Origin: Candidatus Melainabacteria bacterium RIFCSPLOWO2_02_FULL_35_15 | GTDB lineage: Bacteria > Cyanobacteriota > Vampirovibrionia > 2-02-FULL-35-15 | Direction: 5' to 3' | DNA: 38,993 bases | NCBI GenBank assembly: GCA_001784585.1 | Contig: MFRN01000042.1 | Span: forward strand, 1 to 38,993 | Shown: positions 15,910-24,196 of the stretch, in pieces | How the letters are laid out: every line of letters starts with the position of its first letter | Position numbering within the stretch: position 1 is the stretch's first letter | The notes under the pieces: generated by a model | What the model saw: only the letters and a program-made list of their open reading frames with translations | What the model was told of the DNA's origin: nothing | Database searches by the model: none | Translations under genes and position numbers: made by a program

Positions 15910-16569
15910 ATGACAAAGACAGAACCTAATATAGAAAAAATATATGAAGAAAATCTCAGGTTTTGGGATGAGGCCTGGCAGAGAGTTGCAAAGCCGCATA
16001 AAGAGTTACCTAAGCTTCCATATATTCACGAGATAACAAGAAAGCTAAAAAAGTTCAGGGTAAAAAGAGTTCTTGATCTTGGGTGCGGTTCAGGCTGGTT
16101 ATCTGTTTTTATGTCTAAATATGGCTTTGAAGTTACTGGTGTTGATACTTCAAGGTCAGCCATTGCTTTGGGTACAGCATGGGCAGGTGAAGATAATGCA
16201 AATGTAGCTTTATTAGCAGGTGATTTATTAAACCTTCCTTTTGGTGATGGTTCATTTGATGCTGTAATTTGTAATTCTGTTCTGGAACATTTCAGGCTTG
16301 ATCAGGCAAAAATTATTTTTAATAAGGTTCATAAAATACTTACAACCGGTGGATTTTTCTTCGGGTGTTTTGATCAGGTTGGTTCCGGAAAAGGCGAATA
16401 TTTTGAGCTCTTAGATCATACTCATGTTTACACAGATGAAATGCGAAAAGGCATGATGCTTAGAAATTATTCTGATCAGGAACTGAAAGAACTCTTAGCT
16501 AATTTTGATCTTTTATCTTTTGACAAAAATAATTACGGAAGCCGGTTGGTTTGGGCGAAGAAGAGGTAA
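15910..16569 (+). CDS. Class I SAM-dependent methyltransferase
   Basis: A 219-aa protein with the Rossmann methyltransferase core: motif I VLDLGCGSGWLS (about 55-66), motif II VTGVDTS, an acidic motif around LAGDLLNLPFGDGSFDAVICNSVLEHF, and a post-motif G-F-F-F-G-C-F strand. This UbiE/Methyltransf_11-like type methylates small molecules, lipids or sugars; the substrate cannot be told. Its stop lies 14 bases before the likely start of the next gene, which suggests an operon with the unrecognised protein at 16584. Confidence 0.88.
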   Translation: MTKTEPNIEKIYEENLRFWDEAWQRVAKPHKELPKLPYIHEITRKLKKFRVKRVLDLGCGSGWLSVFMSKYGFEVTGVDTSRSAIALGTAWAGEDNANVALLAGDLLNLPFGDGSFDAVICNSVLEHFRLDQAKIIFNKVHKILTTGGFFFGCFDQVGSGKGEYFELLDHTHVYTDEMRKGMMLRNYSDQELKELLANFDLLSFDKNNYGSRLVWAKKR

Positions 16570-16583
16570 ATTTCTTTGTATAT

Positions 16584-18218
16584 ATGTTTAGAAGAGTCGG
16601 ACAAATCATTAAATATTTAGTAAGTCCGTTTATAGGAGTACAAGCATCTAATGTTAAAAATCCCAAAAGTACTGAATTTGAACTTGATTTATCTTCTGAA
16701 ATTACAGAAGACCCGGAAAAATTCCTTGCTCAGCTTTTAGATGAAAGTGAAGCAACACGCAGACAGTTTTTACAAACTTCTGTTGTTCCTTTAGTAGCAG
16801 ACTTGTTGCCGGGAGGCATAGGCGGTACTTTAAACAAAGTGTTAGAAGCTATTGCTGATAGTGATGAATCCAATGAAAAAAAAGAAGAATTTGGGAAAAG
16901 CTTCCTGCTTGATTTCTTAGGACATACATTTAAAAAAGATGGACCAAGATTTATTTTTACAGAACCAAAAACAAAATATCATTTTCAGCATGATGGCAAA
17001 AATAGTATAATTCAGTATTGGCCTCATAGTTTTAACTATCCTAAAGATATCCTGACAAAATTAGAAAAAATGTTACCGGATCTAATGAAAACTGCAAGTG
17101 GTAATAATATTCTTCCGGTAGGTCATATGCCTTTAGATGAGGTTCCTGGCATATATGCATGGGGATATCCAAAGAACTATGAACATGTAAGTGAATGTCC
17201 TTACTGTCTGGGAGAATTTGCAAAGAACTGGCTTACTATGACACCGCAGTATGAGAAGTTTTTACCACGTTATATTCAATCTGTTGAAAAAGTAAAAGAA
17301 AGAATTCCTTCAATGAATAAAGAAGAGATACTGAAATTGGCGTCAGATGGAATCATGCCTGAAGAAACAATAAATAAGTTTCTTGCACAAGGATTACAAC
17401 CTCCTTGGGATTATCAATTTCACATCAAAAAGATAAAAAAGTTTTTGGAAAGTATGTCAATCGAAGATTTAAGAAAAGTAATGCTTGGTACCCTTGCTGA
17501 ACAGGCAGAGATGTTTACAAAATGGGTCAGTGATTTAAGTACTATGTCAAAACGTTTAAGTTCTCTACCGAACTTTCTGAAAGCAGCCAGACCACACATC
17601 CTGGAACAGGATAGCAAGACTATTGAAGATATAGATAGTAAAATAAAAAGAAGACTTACAAATGCTATGGAGAAAGCATCAGGGAGGTTTATTTTAATTA
17701 ATAATCATGGATTTGATTTGTTAGACGATTCATCACTGATAAGAATTTTAATTAATGAAAATGAAGCATTTAAATCAAAAATTAAATTTAAATCCGTAAG
17801 GTTGCCTGATAGAAACTGGCTTGGTACTGTTGCTTTTGCTTTGGAGTTAGCAAAAAAGCATGTAGAAGAAAACCCTGGTGAAAATCTTGGAATTGGTTTT
17901 AATTATAATGAAATATTATTTTCTTTAAATCATGACTTGCCTGCCGGTTCTCCTCTTCAGTTTCATTATCCGGTTCATGAGGCTTATGTCTTTGATCTTG
18001 TCTCGGAGATATTTAAACTTTCAGATATACCAACTAAGGTAAATTTTATTTTTACAGATCCGTTCCAACGAAATGGAAATAAACTTACAGCATCAGATTT
18101 GTTCTTTGAATGGGCACATGCAAAAAAAGAAGGTTCAATTATTATTCAATCAAAATGGAAATTCGGCGAAGGAATGACTGAATTATTAAGCAGACTATAT
18201 AAAAGTAAACAAGCTTAA
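16584..18218 (+). CDS. Unrecognised 544-aa protein
   Basis: I do not recognise the family. The ATG at 16584 is preferred. An in-frame TTG at 16551 would add 11 residues and overlap the methyltransferase. Early residues contain a hydrophobic stretch (VGQIIKYLVSPFIGV). Later an ATRRQFLQTSVVPLVADLLPGG segment resembles a twin-arginine motif but lies about 70 residues in, so export is doubtful. A CPYC pair and several conserved-looking His (QHDGKNSIIQYWPH) could bind metal. The C-terminal half has strand-helix alternation (SGRFILINNHGFDLLDDSSLIRILI). It follows the methyltransferase closely and converges on ilvE. The long intact frame supports a real gene; function unknown. Confidence 0.8.
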   Translation: MFRRVGQIIKYLVSPFIGVQASNVKNPKSTEFELDLSSEITEDPEKFLAQLLDESEATRRQFLQTSVVPLVADLLPGGIGGTLNKVLEAIADSDESNEKKEEFGKSFLLDFLGHTFKKDGPRFIFTEPKTKYHFQHDGKNSIIQYWPHSFNYPKDILTKLEKMLPDLMKTASGNNILPVGHMPLDEVPGIYAWGYPKNYEHVSECPYCLGEFAKNWLTMTPQYEKFLPRYIQSVEKVKERIPSMNKEEILKLASDGIMPEETINKFLAQGLQPPWDYQFHIKKIKKFLESMSIEDLRKVMLGTLAEQAEMFTKWVSDLSTMSKRLSSLPNFLKAARPHILEQDSKTIEDIDSKIKRRLTNAMEKASGRFILINNHGFDLLDDSSLIRILINENEAFKSKIKFKSVRLPDRNWLGTVAFALELAKKHVEENPGENLGIGFNYNEILFSLNHDLPAGSPLQFHYPVHEAYVFDLVSEIFKLSDIPTKVNFIFTDPFQRNGNKLTASDLFFEWAHAKKEGSIIIQSKWKFGEGMTELLSRLYKSKQA

Positions 18219-18227
18219 AAAGGCGTC

Positions 18228-19178
18228 TTAAAAAACCCCTGTACACCACTTTTTATACTTTGTATTCTTTCCTTTAACCACATTAAAATAAATTTCCTGA
18301 AGTTGTTTACTGATTTGTCCAGTCTTTCCATTTCCAACCGCTCTGTGATCAATCATCGTCACAGGGCTGACCTGTGCGCCGGTTCCACAGAAAAACACTT
18401 CATCACAAATATATAATTCTGTTCTGTCAATCTGCCTTATTTCGGTTTCAACAGATAACTCTTTTTTTGCAAGTTCGATTATGGTATCTCTGGTAATTCC
18501 TTCTAAAATATTGTCTGTAACCTGAGTAGTAATAAGTTTTCCATTTCGTACCATAAAAAGATTCATGGCGCTTCCTTCAGATACATGTCCGTCGCCTGAC
18601 AAAACAATAGCATCATCGAAACCGTTTAGCAGTGCATCTGTCTTTGCAAATGCAGTGTTTACATAACTTCCCTGAATCTTTCCTCTGGCTGGTATGGCGT
18701 TATCTTCTACTCTTGTCCAGCTGCTGACACAAACATGAAGCCCTTTTGAAATGTCTACGTATTCTCCCATTGGCATGGTGCAGAGTGAAAAAGCTGTAGG
18801 GTTCTTACCATTTGTATTTAATAGTGAGGGGCCGACAATAATTCCTGCTTTATAAACATTTGGTCTTATGTACATATCACAATTCGGGTTATTTTTTTGC
18901 ATTAACTCTACAGTTATTTGGCAGAGTTCATCTGCAGATTTATCTAATTCAAGCCTTAGTAATTTTGCATTTTGACTCAGTCTTTCATAGTGTTCTTTCA
19001 TGCGAAAAATATACATTTGTTTTTCATTTTCATTCCAGTAACCACGAATACCCTCGAAGATCCCTGTACCGTACTGAAACGCGTGAGTCATAATGTTTAT
19101 ACTTGCTTCGCGAAGAGGCATAAACTTTCCGTTAAAATACGCTATTGAATTTAGATCTATCCCTTCTTTAAAAGCCAT
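18228..19178 (-). CDS. ilvE: Branched-chain amino-acid aminotransferase
   Basis: A 316-aa class IV PLP aminotransferase that transfers the amino group from glutamate to the keto acids of Leu, Ile and Val. Features are GTGIFEGIRGYW, the catalytic lysine in ARGKIQGSYVNTAFAKTDAL, the phosphate-binding EGSAMNLF and ITRDTI, and DEVFFCGTGAQVSPV. The ATG at 19178 is chosen because GGAG lies 5 bases before it. An ATG nine codons upstream (19205) has no Shine-Dalgarno. It converges with the 544-aa gene, with 9 bases between stops. D-amino-acid aminotransferase and aminodeoxychorismate lyase share the fold, but the N-terminal signatures favour IlvE. Confidence 0.93.
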   Translation of the reverse strand: MAFKEGIDLNSIAYFNGKFMPLREASINIMTHAFQYGTGIFEGIRGYWNENEKQMYIFRMKEHYERLSQNAKLLRLELDKSADELCQITVELMQKNNPNCDMYIRPNVYKAGIIVGPSLLNTNGKNPTAFSLCTMPMGEYVDISKGLHVCVSSWTRVEDNAIPARGKIQGSYVNTAFAKTDALLNGFDDAIVLSGDGHVSEGSAMNLFMVRNGKLITTQVTDNILEGITRDTIIELAKKELSVETEIRQIDRTELYICDEVFFCGTGAQVSPVTMIDHRAVGNGKTGQISKQLQEIYFNVVKGKNTKYKKWCTGVF

Positions 19179-19219
19179 TTTTTTCTCCAGTGTTTGTTTT
19201 GACATAATCGAATATTATA

Positions 19220-20305
19220 TCATTTTTGCTTCAGGGGCACTTTTACAATTTCTTTCCTGTCCAGAGAATCAATTATTGCAAGAGAGTAATCTTCTAATTT
19301 CCCCCAAACTGTAAATGCTAATAAAATATTCATTTCTTCTGAGGGTCTGATTGATTGCAGGGCTTTTGTACCGCTTAAAAATAAATCAGCATGTAATAAA
19401 TTTGAATCTTTATTGTTTATCAGAACTATATCTGTCAGATTAATTGTCTTTTGTGAATCATTTTTAATTTTTATTTTAAGGATGAAATAATTTCCAAAAG
19501 TTTTACTGTGTTCTTTTTTTATGTTAAGTATTGAAAGCTTTATTTCCTCCTTATTAGCCAGTGGAAAGAAACGAAATCCTTTGTACTCCCCGCCCTCCGG
19601 TTTTCTCGCCCTCTTGTCTCCCCTTTTTGGCAGCTCTCCTAAAATAAACAAATCACTTTTTAAGAGAACCGGTACGTTACTTCCTGTAATAGCAGTTGGT
19701 ATTTTACCTTTTCTAATGGCAGATCCTATTAATCCGGCACCGGCTCCAATACCAGCACCGGTTAGTAAGCTGATTCCATGACTTGCAATGGCAAGCGGTA
19801 TGCCTCCGTATTGTACTCCTGCAATAAGTCCGTGAGCAGTTCCATAAGCAATTAAGGCTGCATCATAAGTCAGTATTTCGGCAACTTTTTCACTCTTTTT
19901 TTGAACATCAGTGCTTACCGTAGCAGATATTGGAATAGAAATATTTTCAGGTGTAACTATTTCATTAAAGCTTATTCCAAAAGCTCCATTTTGACCAAAT
20001 CCTTTTGGTTCTTTTATGTCTGTAATTGTTCCTTCAATCCTGCTTCCTGCCGGAATGTAAAAATTCTCCCCGATTACAATATCTTTATTTGTAAAAAAGA
20101 CTACTTTATCACCAGGTTGACTAAAGTAAAAATTAATTGGTGTATTTAAATTTGCATTGATAATTTCTCCTTTTTGGATGACAGTTGTAATTGCACCTTT
20201 TAGAACCAGGGAAGAATTTTGTGAAAAAACTTTACTGTAAGAAAAACCTGAAATAAATATAAAAATCAGCAGAAATGTATAAAAGAGTTGTTTCAAAGTG
20301 GCCAT
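19220..20305 (-). CDS. Exported protein with glycine-zipper segment
   Basis: A 361-aa protein beginning with a signal peptide (hydrophobic LFYTFLLIFIFISGFSYS, then VFSQ). Residues 40-150 look like beta-rich sequence (INFYFSQPGDKVVFF, GENFYIPAGSRIEGTITDIKEP) similar in style to periplasmic TrbI/VirB10-like or outer-surface domains. A glycine-rich hydrophobic stretch (LLTGAGIGAGAGLIGSAI, about 185-202) may be a glycine zipper that inserts into or packs on a membrane. The last 100 residues resemble a DUF4352/Ig-like beta domain (FGNYFILKIKIKNDSQKTINLTDI). It diverges from another exported glycine-rich gene at 20495. Cell-envelope location is well supported; function unknown. Confidence 0.8.
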   Translation of the reverse strand: MATLKQLFYTFLLIFIFISGFSYSKVFSQNSSLVLKGAITTVIQKGEIINANLNTPINFYFSQPGDKVVFFTNKDIVIGENFYIPAGSRIEGTITDIKEPKGFGQNGAFGISFNEIVTPENISIPISATVSTDVQKKSEKVAEILTYDAALIAYGTAHGLIAGVQYGGIPLAIASHGISLLTGAGIGAGAGLIGSAIRKGKIPTAITGSNVPVLLKSDLFILGELPKRGDKRARKPEGGEYKGFRFFPLANKEEIKLSILNIKKEHSKTFGNYFILKIKIKNDSQKTINLTDIVLINNKDSNLLHADLFLSGTKALQSIRPSEEMNILLAFTVWGKLEDYSLAIIDSLDRKEIVKVPLKQK

Positions 20306-20494
20306 TGCTATATTTGTTTATCATATATTTGCCCTCTTTTTCCATGATTACATGCAAAAAATCATTAATAAAATATGTAATGCCATACATTTTGTAAAAA
20401 ATCTATAATAAAAGTATTCAATCCGGGAGCAACTTGCTTTAATAAACAACTTAGGGATGGGTATTTAATTTAAGAATAAAGGAGTGAAAAAAGA

Positions 20495-20965
20495 ATGTTA
20501 AAAAAATCAAAATTACTTGCGCTTGTGTTGGTAACTTCAGTTTTAATGCCAACAATTGCTTTAGCAGATGAAGCAAGTTCAGGTTGCAAAAAAACAGATC
20601 CAATTTTTGGATGGACAATCGGTTTACCATTCAAAGCAGTTGGTGCAACACTTAGCACAGGAACAGGAGTTCTTGTTGGCACGACAAGTGGACTGATTCG
20701 TGGTGCTTCTAAAGGTACAAAAGCAGTTGCAGATGCATTTGGTGATGAAAAAGGAGTTATGGAAAATATAGCTGGCTTAGTCATAGGAGCAGTACCAGGA
20801 GCAGTAGTACATGGAGTAGTCGGAGGATTACTTTGGGGCGGAAAAGGCTTTGTAGACGGTTGGGAAAAACCATTTAAATGCCAAACCTTACATTCTGCTT
20901 TAGAAGGTATTCCTAATTCAATCGAATGGACTGCAGAAGGTGCTTCAAAAGCTTTCTCAAGCTAA
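20495..20965 (+). CDS. Small exported glycine-rich protein
   Basis: A 156-aa protein with a clear signal peptide (KKSKLLALVLVTSVLMPTIALA, cleavage near ALA-DE). The mature part has Gly/Ala-rich hydrophobic stretches (AVGATLSTGTGVLVGTTSGLIRGASKGTKAVADAFG and IAGLVIGAVPGAVVHGVVGGLLWGGKGFVDGW) and two isolated cysteines. AAAGGAG (20478-20484) lies 10 bases before ATG, and a TATAAT at 20404-20409 with a poor -35 may be the -10 element. The gene is followed by a strong terminator, so it is a single-gene transcript. Probably an envelope protein; no family recognised. Confidence 0.85.
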   Translation: MLKKSKLLALVLVTSVLMPTIALADEASSGCKKTDPIFGWTIGLPFKAVGATLSTGTGVLVGTTSGLIRGASKGTKAVADAFGDEKGVMENIAGLVIGAVPGAVVHGVVGGLLWGGKGFVDGWEKPFKCQTLHSALEGIPNSIEWTAEGASKAFSS

Positions 20966-21000
20966 GAAAACTATCTTTGTCCAGGTGAACGATATAATAA

Positions 21001-21033
21001 AAAGCCAGTGCTGTTTTATAGCACTGGCTTTTT
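21001..21033 (+). terminator. Rho-independent terminator
   Basis: A perfect 12-bp stem AAAGCCAGTGCT / AGCACTGGCTTT with a 7-base loop and a short T run, 35 bases after the exported-protein stop. The A tract before the stem also lets it work on the other strand. Confidence 0.93.
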
Positions 21034-21076
21034 AATTTAGTGTATTAAATTAAAAAATTACATGTTAGTGATTATA

Positions 21077-21104
21077 GGATTTGAGTGGTTTATCCACCAA
21101 ATCC
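21077..21104 (+). promoter_or_regulatory. Leader hairpin upstream of the PBP gene
   Basis: GGATTTG(A)GTGG pairs with CCACCAAATCC over 11 bp with one bulged A and a 5-base loop. It lies between the terminator and the PBP start, without a T run, and may belong to the 5' UTR of the PBP mRNA. Confidence 0.55.
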
Positions 21105-21126
21105 GATCCTGTGAAAGGAATTGATC

Positions 21127-21153
21127 GAAGGAAGCGCAAACTTGTTTTGCGCT
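21127..21153 (+). promoter_or_regulatory. Shine-Dalgarno followed by hairpin before the PBP start
   Basis: GAAGGA (21127-21132) is directly followed by the perfect 8-bp hairpin AGCGCAAA-CTTGT-TTTGCGCT (21133-21153, last loop T shared with the arm). The ATG is 7 bases after the hairpin. Linear spacing is 28 bases, but with the hairpin folded out it becomes a normal 7, so folding may be needed for initiation. Confidence 0.55.
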
Positions 21154-21160
21154 ATATAAA

Positions 21161-23431
21161 ATGAATAATAAATATCTTTTTTTTCTTATGTCCTTTGTAG
21201 TTATCCTGCTTGGCAGTTATATTTTCCTGCCTTTAGTAAACAGATCCCTGGGATTCCCGTCAATTGATAATATTACTGAATACGAGCCAATCAGCTCTAT
21301 AGAGCTTTATGACTACAGAGACAGTTTCGTTGGCTTTTTACAGGGACATGAAGACAGGCAGGTTGTCCCTTTAAGTGAAATCTCAACTTTGTTAAAAAGA
21401 GCTGTCCTTGCAATTGAAGATAAAAATTTTTATGAGCATATTGGTGTAGATCCTCCTGCAATAGTAAGAGCATTTTTTGTAAATCTTCAGGCCGGAAGAG
21501 TGGTTGAAGGTGGCAGTACCCTTACCCAGCAGCTTATAAAAAATCTTTTAATTCCGGAAAAAGAAAGAGGAAGAACGCTCGGGCGAAAGTTTAAAGAACT
21601 TTTGCTGGCTTTGGAAATGGAAAGAAAATTAAACAAAGATAAAATTCTTGAATTATATTTAAATCAGGTTTTCTGGGGAAACCGTGCTTACGGAGCACAG
21701 CGGGCTGCACAGAGATATTTTAATAAAAAAGCTTCTGAGTTAACTTTAGAAGAGGCAGCATATCTGGCTGGATTACTTAAAGCTCCCAGTGCTTTTTCTA
21801 TGAACAGAAGGGCAGGTGAAGAAAGAAAAAAACTTGTTCTTCAGAAAATGCTTGAATTTGGTTACATAACACAAAAGCAGTACAAAACAGCCATCAGTAA
21901 AAAGCTAATCTTTTCTTCTTCACCGGGGCAATTTGAACTTTATCCTTATTACTTTTCATATGTTCTGGAAGAATTAAAAAACAGATTTGATATAGAACAG
22001 CTAAGAGAAAAAGGATATAAGGTTTTTACAAGCCTTGATCCTGATGCTCAGGACAAAGCAGAGAAAGTTTTAAATGAAGAAATAAAAAATGCTCCAGGTG
22101 GAATAACCCAGTATGCACTTGTTGCAATTGATGTAAAAACTTCACAGATAAGAGCGCTTGTTGGCGGTGTAGGTGATTTCTGGAAGAATCAATGGAACAG
22201 GGCTACAAACCCGCATACCATTGGCTCTGCATTTAAGCCGTTTACCTACTTAACAGCATTTGAACAGGGGATAATCGATCCTGAAACAACAATCAAAGAT
22301 TCAAAATTTGAAATCATAGATGGAACCGGTATGATGTGGGCTCCAAAAAACTTTGACGGGAAATTCTGGGGCACTATTACAGTCAGAGATGCTTTAACAT
22401 TTTCAAGAAATTTACCTGCAGTAAAAGTAGCTTATAAGGTTGGGATTGAAAAAGTTATAGAAACAGCTAAAGCATGCGGGATTGAAACAGAACTTGAACC
22501 ACATCTTTCGCTTGCCCTGGGAAGTGCTGCAATTACTCCTCTTGAGGCGGCCAGCAGTTATGCTACGTTTGCAAGGGGCGGAATTTATATGAAACCGATA
22601 CTTATAAGGAGAATTGAAGATCCAAAAAAAAGAATTATTGAAAAGAATATTCCTGTCCCGCAGAGAGTTACATCTGCATATGCTACCGGGACTCTGGTTA
22701 GTGTGCTGGAGGATGTGGTAAAAAGAGGAACAGGAGCGCTGGCAAGACTTAACGACAGGCCAACAGCAGGTAAAACCGGTACATCAGATAAATCAAGGGA
22801 TGTATGGTTTATTGGTTTTACTCCTGATCTTTCGCTTGCAATCTGGGGAGGCAATGATCATAATCAGGCCATAAACAGTAAATGGGTAACAGGTGGCGCA
22901 ATTGTTGCAAGGGTATGGAAAAGATTTTGTGAGGCATATTATGAAGATAAAGATATTCCTGCAGGGACGTTCCCCGATGAAATAAATATGAAAATTGTTC
23001 TTGTAGATCCGCTGACCGGACTTTTAGCTACATCATACACTTCAAATCCTGTGAAGAAATTGTTTGTACCCGGTACTGAACCTAAGGAGTATGCTCCCAT
23101 TCCGCCCGGTGCTGCAAAATTCAGTCCGTTAGTAAGATTTCTGTACGGACCGTTTTTAAATAAGAACAGGTTTTTAGAAAAAGAGTTTGATCCGGAAGAT
23201 GATAAAAAAGAAATTGCTGATCAAAATAAAACTGAGATAAATAATGATTTGGAAGAGCATGATAAAGAAGATAACGGGGAAGAGAAAAATGATACTCAGG
23301 AAACAGAACAAAAAAGACATGAAAGTAAAGCAGAAAGAAGAAGAAAGCATGATCCAAGGCTTTTGAGAATGATACCGGAAGAAGGCTCACAAAACGAAAA
23401 TGCTGATGAAGAGAGCAGCAACGGGCCTTAA
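21161..23431 (+). CDS. Class A penicillin-binding protein (PBP1A-like)
   Basis: A 756-aa bifunctional peptidoglycan synthase. After a single N-terminal membrane anchor (about 4-24) comes a GT51 glycosyltransferase domain with the catalytic Glu86 in IEDKNFYEH and GGSTLTQQLIKNLL. A transpeptidase follows with Ser356-x-x-Lys359 (SAFK), SRN in FSRNLPAVK, and Lys538-Thr-Gly in GKTGTS. The last 60 residues are a highly acidic, Lys/Glu-rich tail. It polymerises lipid II glycan and cross-links peptides at the outer face of the inner membrane. TrmH follows after 6 bases, probably cotranscribed. The unusual leader is described separately. Confidence 0.96.
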   Translation: MNNKYLFFLMSFVVILLGSYIFLPLVNRSLGFPSIDNITEYEPISSIELYDYRDSFVGFLQGHEDRQVVPLSEISTLLKRAVLAIEDKNFYEHIGVDPPAIVRAFFVNLQAGRVVEGGSTLTQQLIKNLLIPEKERGRTLGRKFKELLLALEMERKLNKDKILELYLNQVFWGNRAYGAQRAAQRYFNKKASELTLEEAAYLAGLLKAPSAFSMNRRAGEERKKLVLQKMLEFGYITQKQYKTAISKKLIFSSSPGQFELYPYYFSYVLEELKNRFDIEQLREKGYKVFTSLDPDAQDKAEKVLNEEIKNAPGGITQYALVAIDVKTSQIRALVGGVGDFWKNQWNRATNPHTIGSAFKPFTYLTAFEQGIIDPETTIKDSKFEIIDGTGMMWAPKNFDGKFWGTITVRDALTFSRNLPAVKVAYKVGIEKVIETAKACGIETELEPHLSLALGSAAITPLEAASSYATFARGGIYMKPILIRRIEDPKKRIIEKNIPVPQRVTSAYATGTLVSVLEDVVKRGTGALARLNDRPTAGKTGTSDKSRDVWFIGFTPDLSLAIWGGNDHNQAINSKWVTGGAIVARVWKRFCEAYYEDKDIPAGTFPDEINMKIVLVDPLTGLLATSYTSNPVKKLFVPGTEPKEYAPIPPGAAKFSPLVRFLYGPFLNKNRFLEKEFDPEDDKKEIADQNKTEINNDLEEHDKEDNGEEKNDTQETEQKRHESKAERRRKHDPRLLRMIPEEGSQNENADEESSNGP

Positions 23432-23437
23432 AATCAC

Positions 23438-24196
23438 ATGATTAAAAATAAGAAAGAAAATAATTTTACAAGCTGTGAATTAGTGTCTGGAAAAAATCCG
23501 GTTCTTGAAGTGATTAAAAATTCTACTCTTCAGGTTAATAAAATATGGCTGAGCGAAAATCTCAGAGATCAGAATATAAAACAAAGAATTACCTCTTATG
23601 CCAAAGAAAAAAAAATCCCATTTTACACAGTTCCTGAACAAAAAATCTCTTCTTTGGCAAAAAATCATAATCACCAGGGAATGGTTTTAAGCATATCTCC
23701 AGTTAAATATTTACCGGTTAAAGAGATTGTTGAAAAATCCAAAATCATTCTGGTAGCTCATGAAATAGAAGATCCTCATAACATAGGAGCCATGATTAGA
23801 ACATTTGTAGCCGGAGGAGGAAACGGAGTAATTTTAAGTGGAAGAAAAAGCGCCGGTATTAACTCAACTACCATAAAAACCAGTGCAGGAGCTTTATTTC
23901 ATGCTAATTTTGCAAGGGTAGCGAATTGTGTAAATGTAATAAATGAGTTGAAAAAAAATAATTTCTGGATAGTTGGCACAGACAGTTCAGCAGCTTCCAA
24001 ATCCATCTATGATATCGATTTTCCGGAACAAGTAGCCATTATTGTAGGGAATGAGCATGAAGGGCTTGGAAAACTTATAAAAAAAAATTGCGATTTTCTG
24101 GCAAGAATTCCTGTTAGTGATAAAGTAGATTCGTTAAATGTATCAGTGGCATTTGGGATTGTGTTGTTTGAAATATTAAGGCGAAGGATATCCTAA
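23438..24196 (+). CDS. RlmB/TrmH-family 2'-O-ribose methyltransferase
   Basis: A 252-aa SPOUT RNA methyltransferase. The N-terminal substrate-binding domain (SGKNPVLEVIKN..., about 15-80) resembles RlmB/SpoU_sub_bind. The knotted domain has motif 1 EIEDPHNIGAMIRTFVAGG (Asn and Arg catalytic), motif 2 IIVGNEHEGL and motif 3 IPVSDKVDSLNVSVAFGIVLFE. RlmB methylates G2251 of 23S rRNA, and this protein may do that or modify another site. It lies 6 bases after the PBP gene without its own Shine-Dalgarno, consistent with coupling. Its last 21 bases overlap the 3' end of the opposing sulfotransferase. Confidence 0.92.
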   Translation: MIKNKKENNFTSCELVSGKNPVLEVIKNSTLQVNKIWLSENLRDQNIKQRITSYAKEKKIPFYTVPEQKISSLAKNHNHQGMVLSISPVKYLPVKEIVEKSKIILVAHEIEDPHNIGAMIRTFVAGGGNGVILSGRKSAGINSTTIKTSAGALFHANFARVANCVNVINELKKNNFWIVGTDSSAASKSIYDIDFPEQVAIIVGNEHEGLGKLIKKNCDFLARIPVSDKVDSLNVSVAFGIVLFEILRRRIS

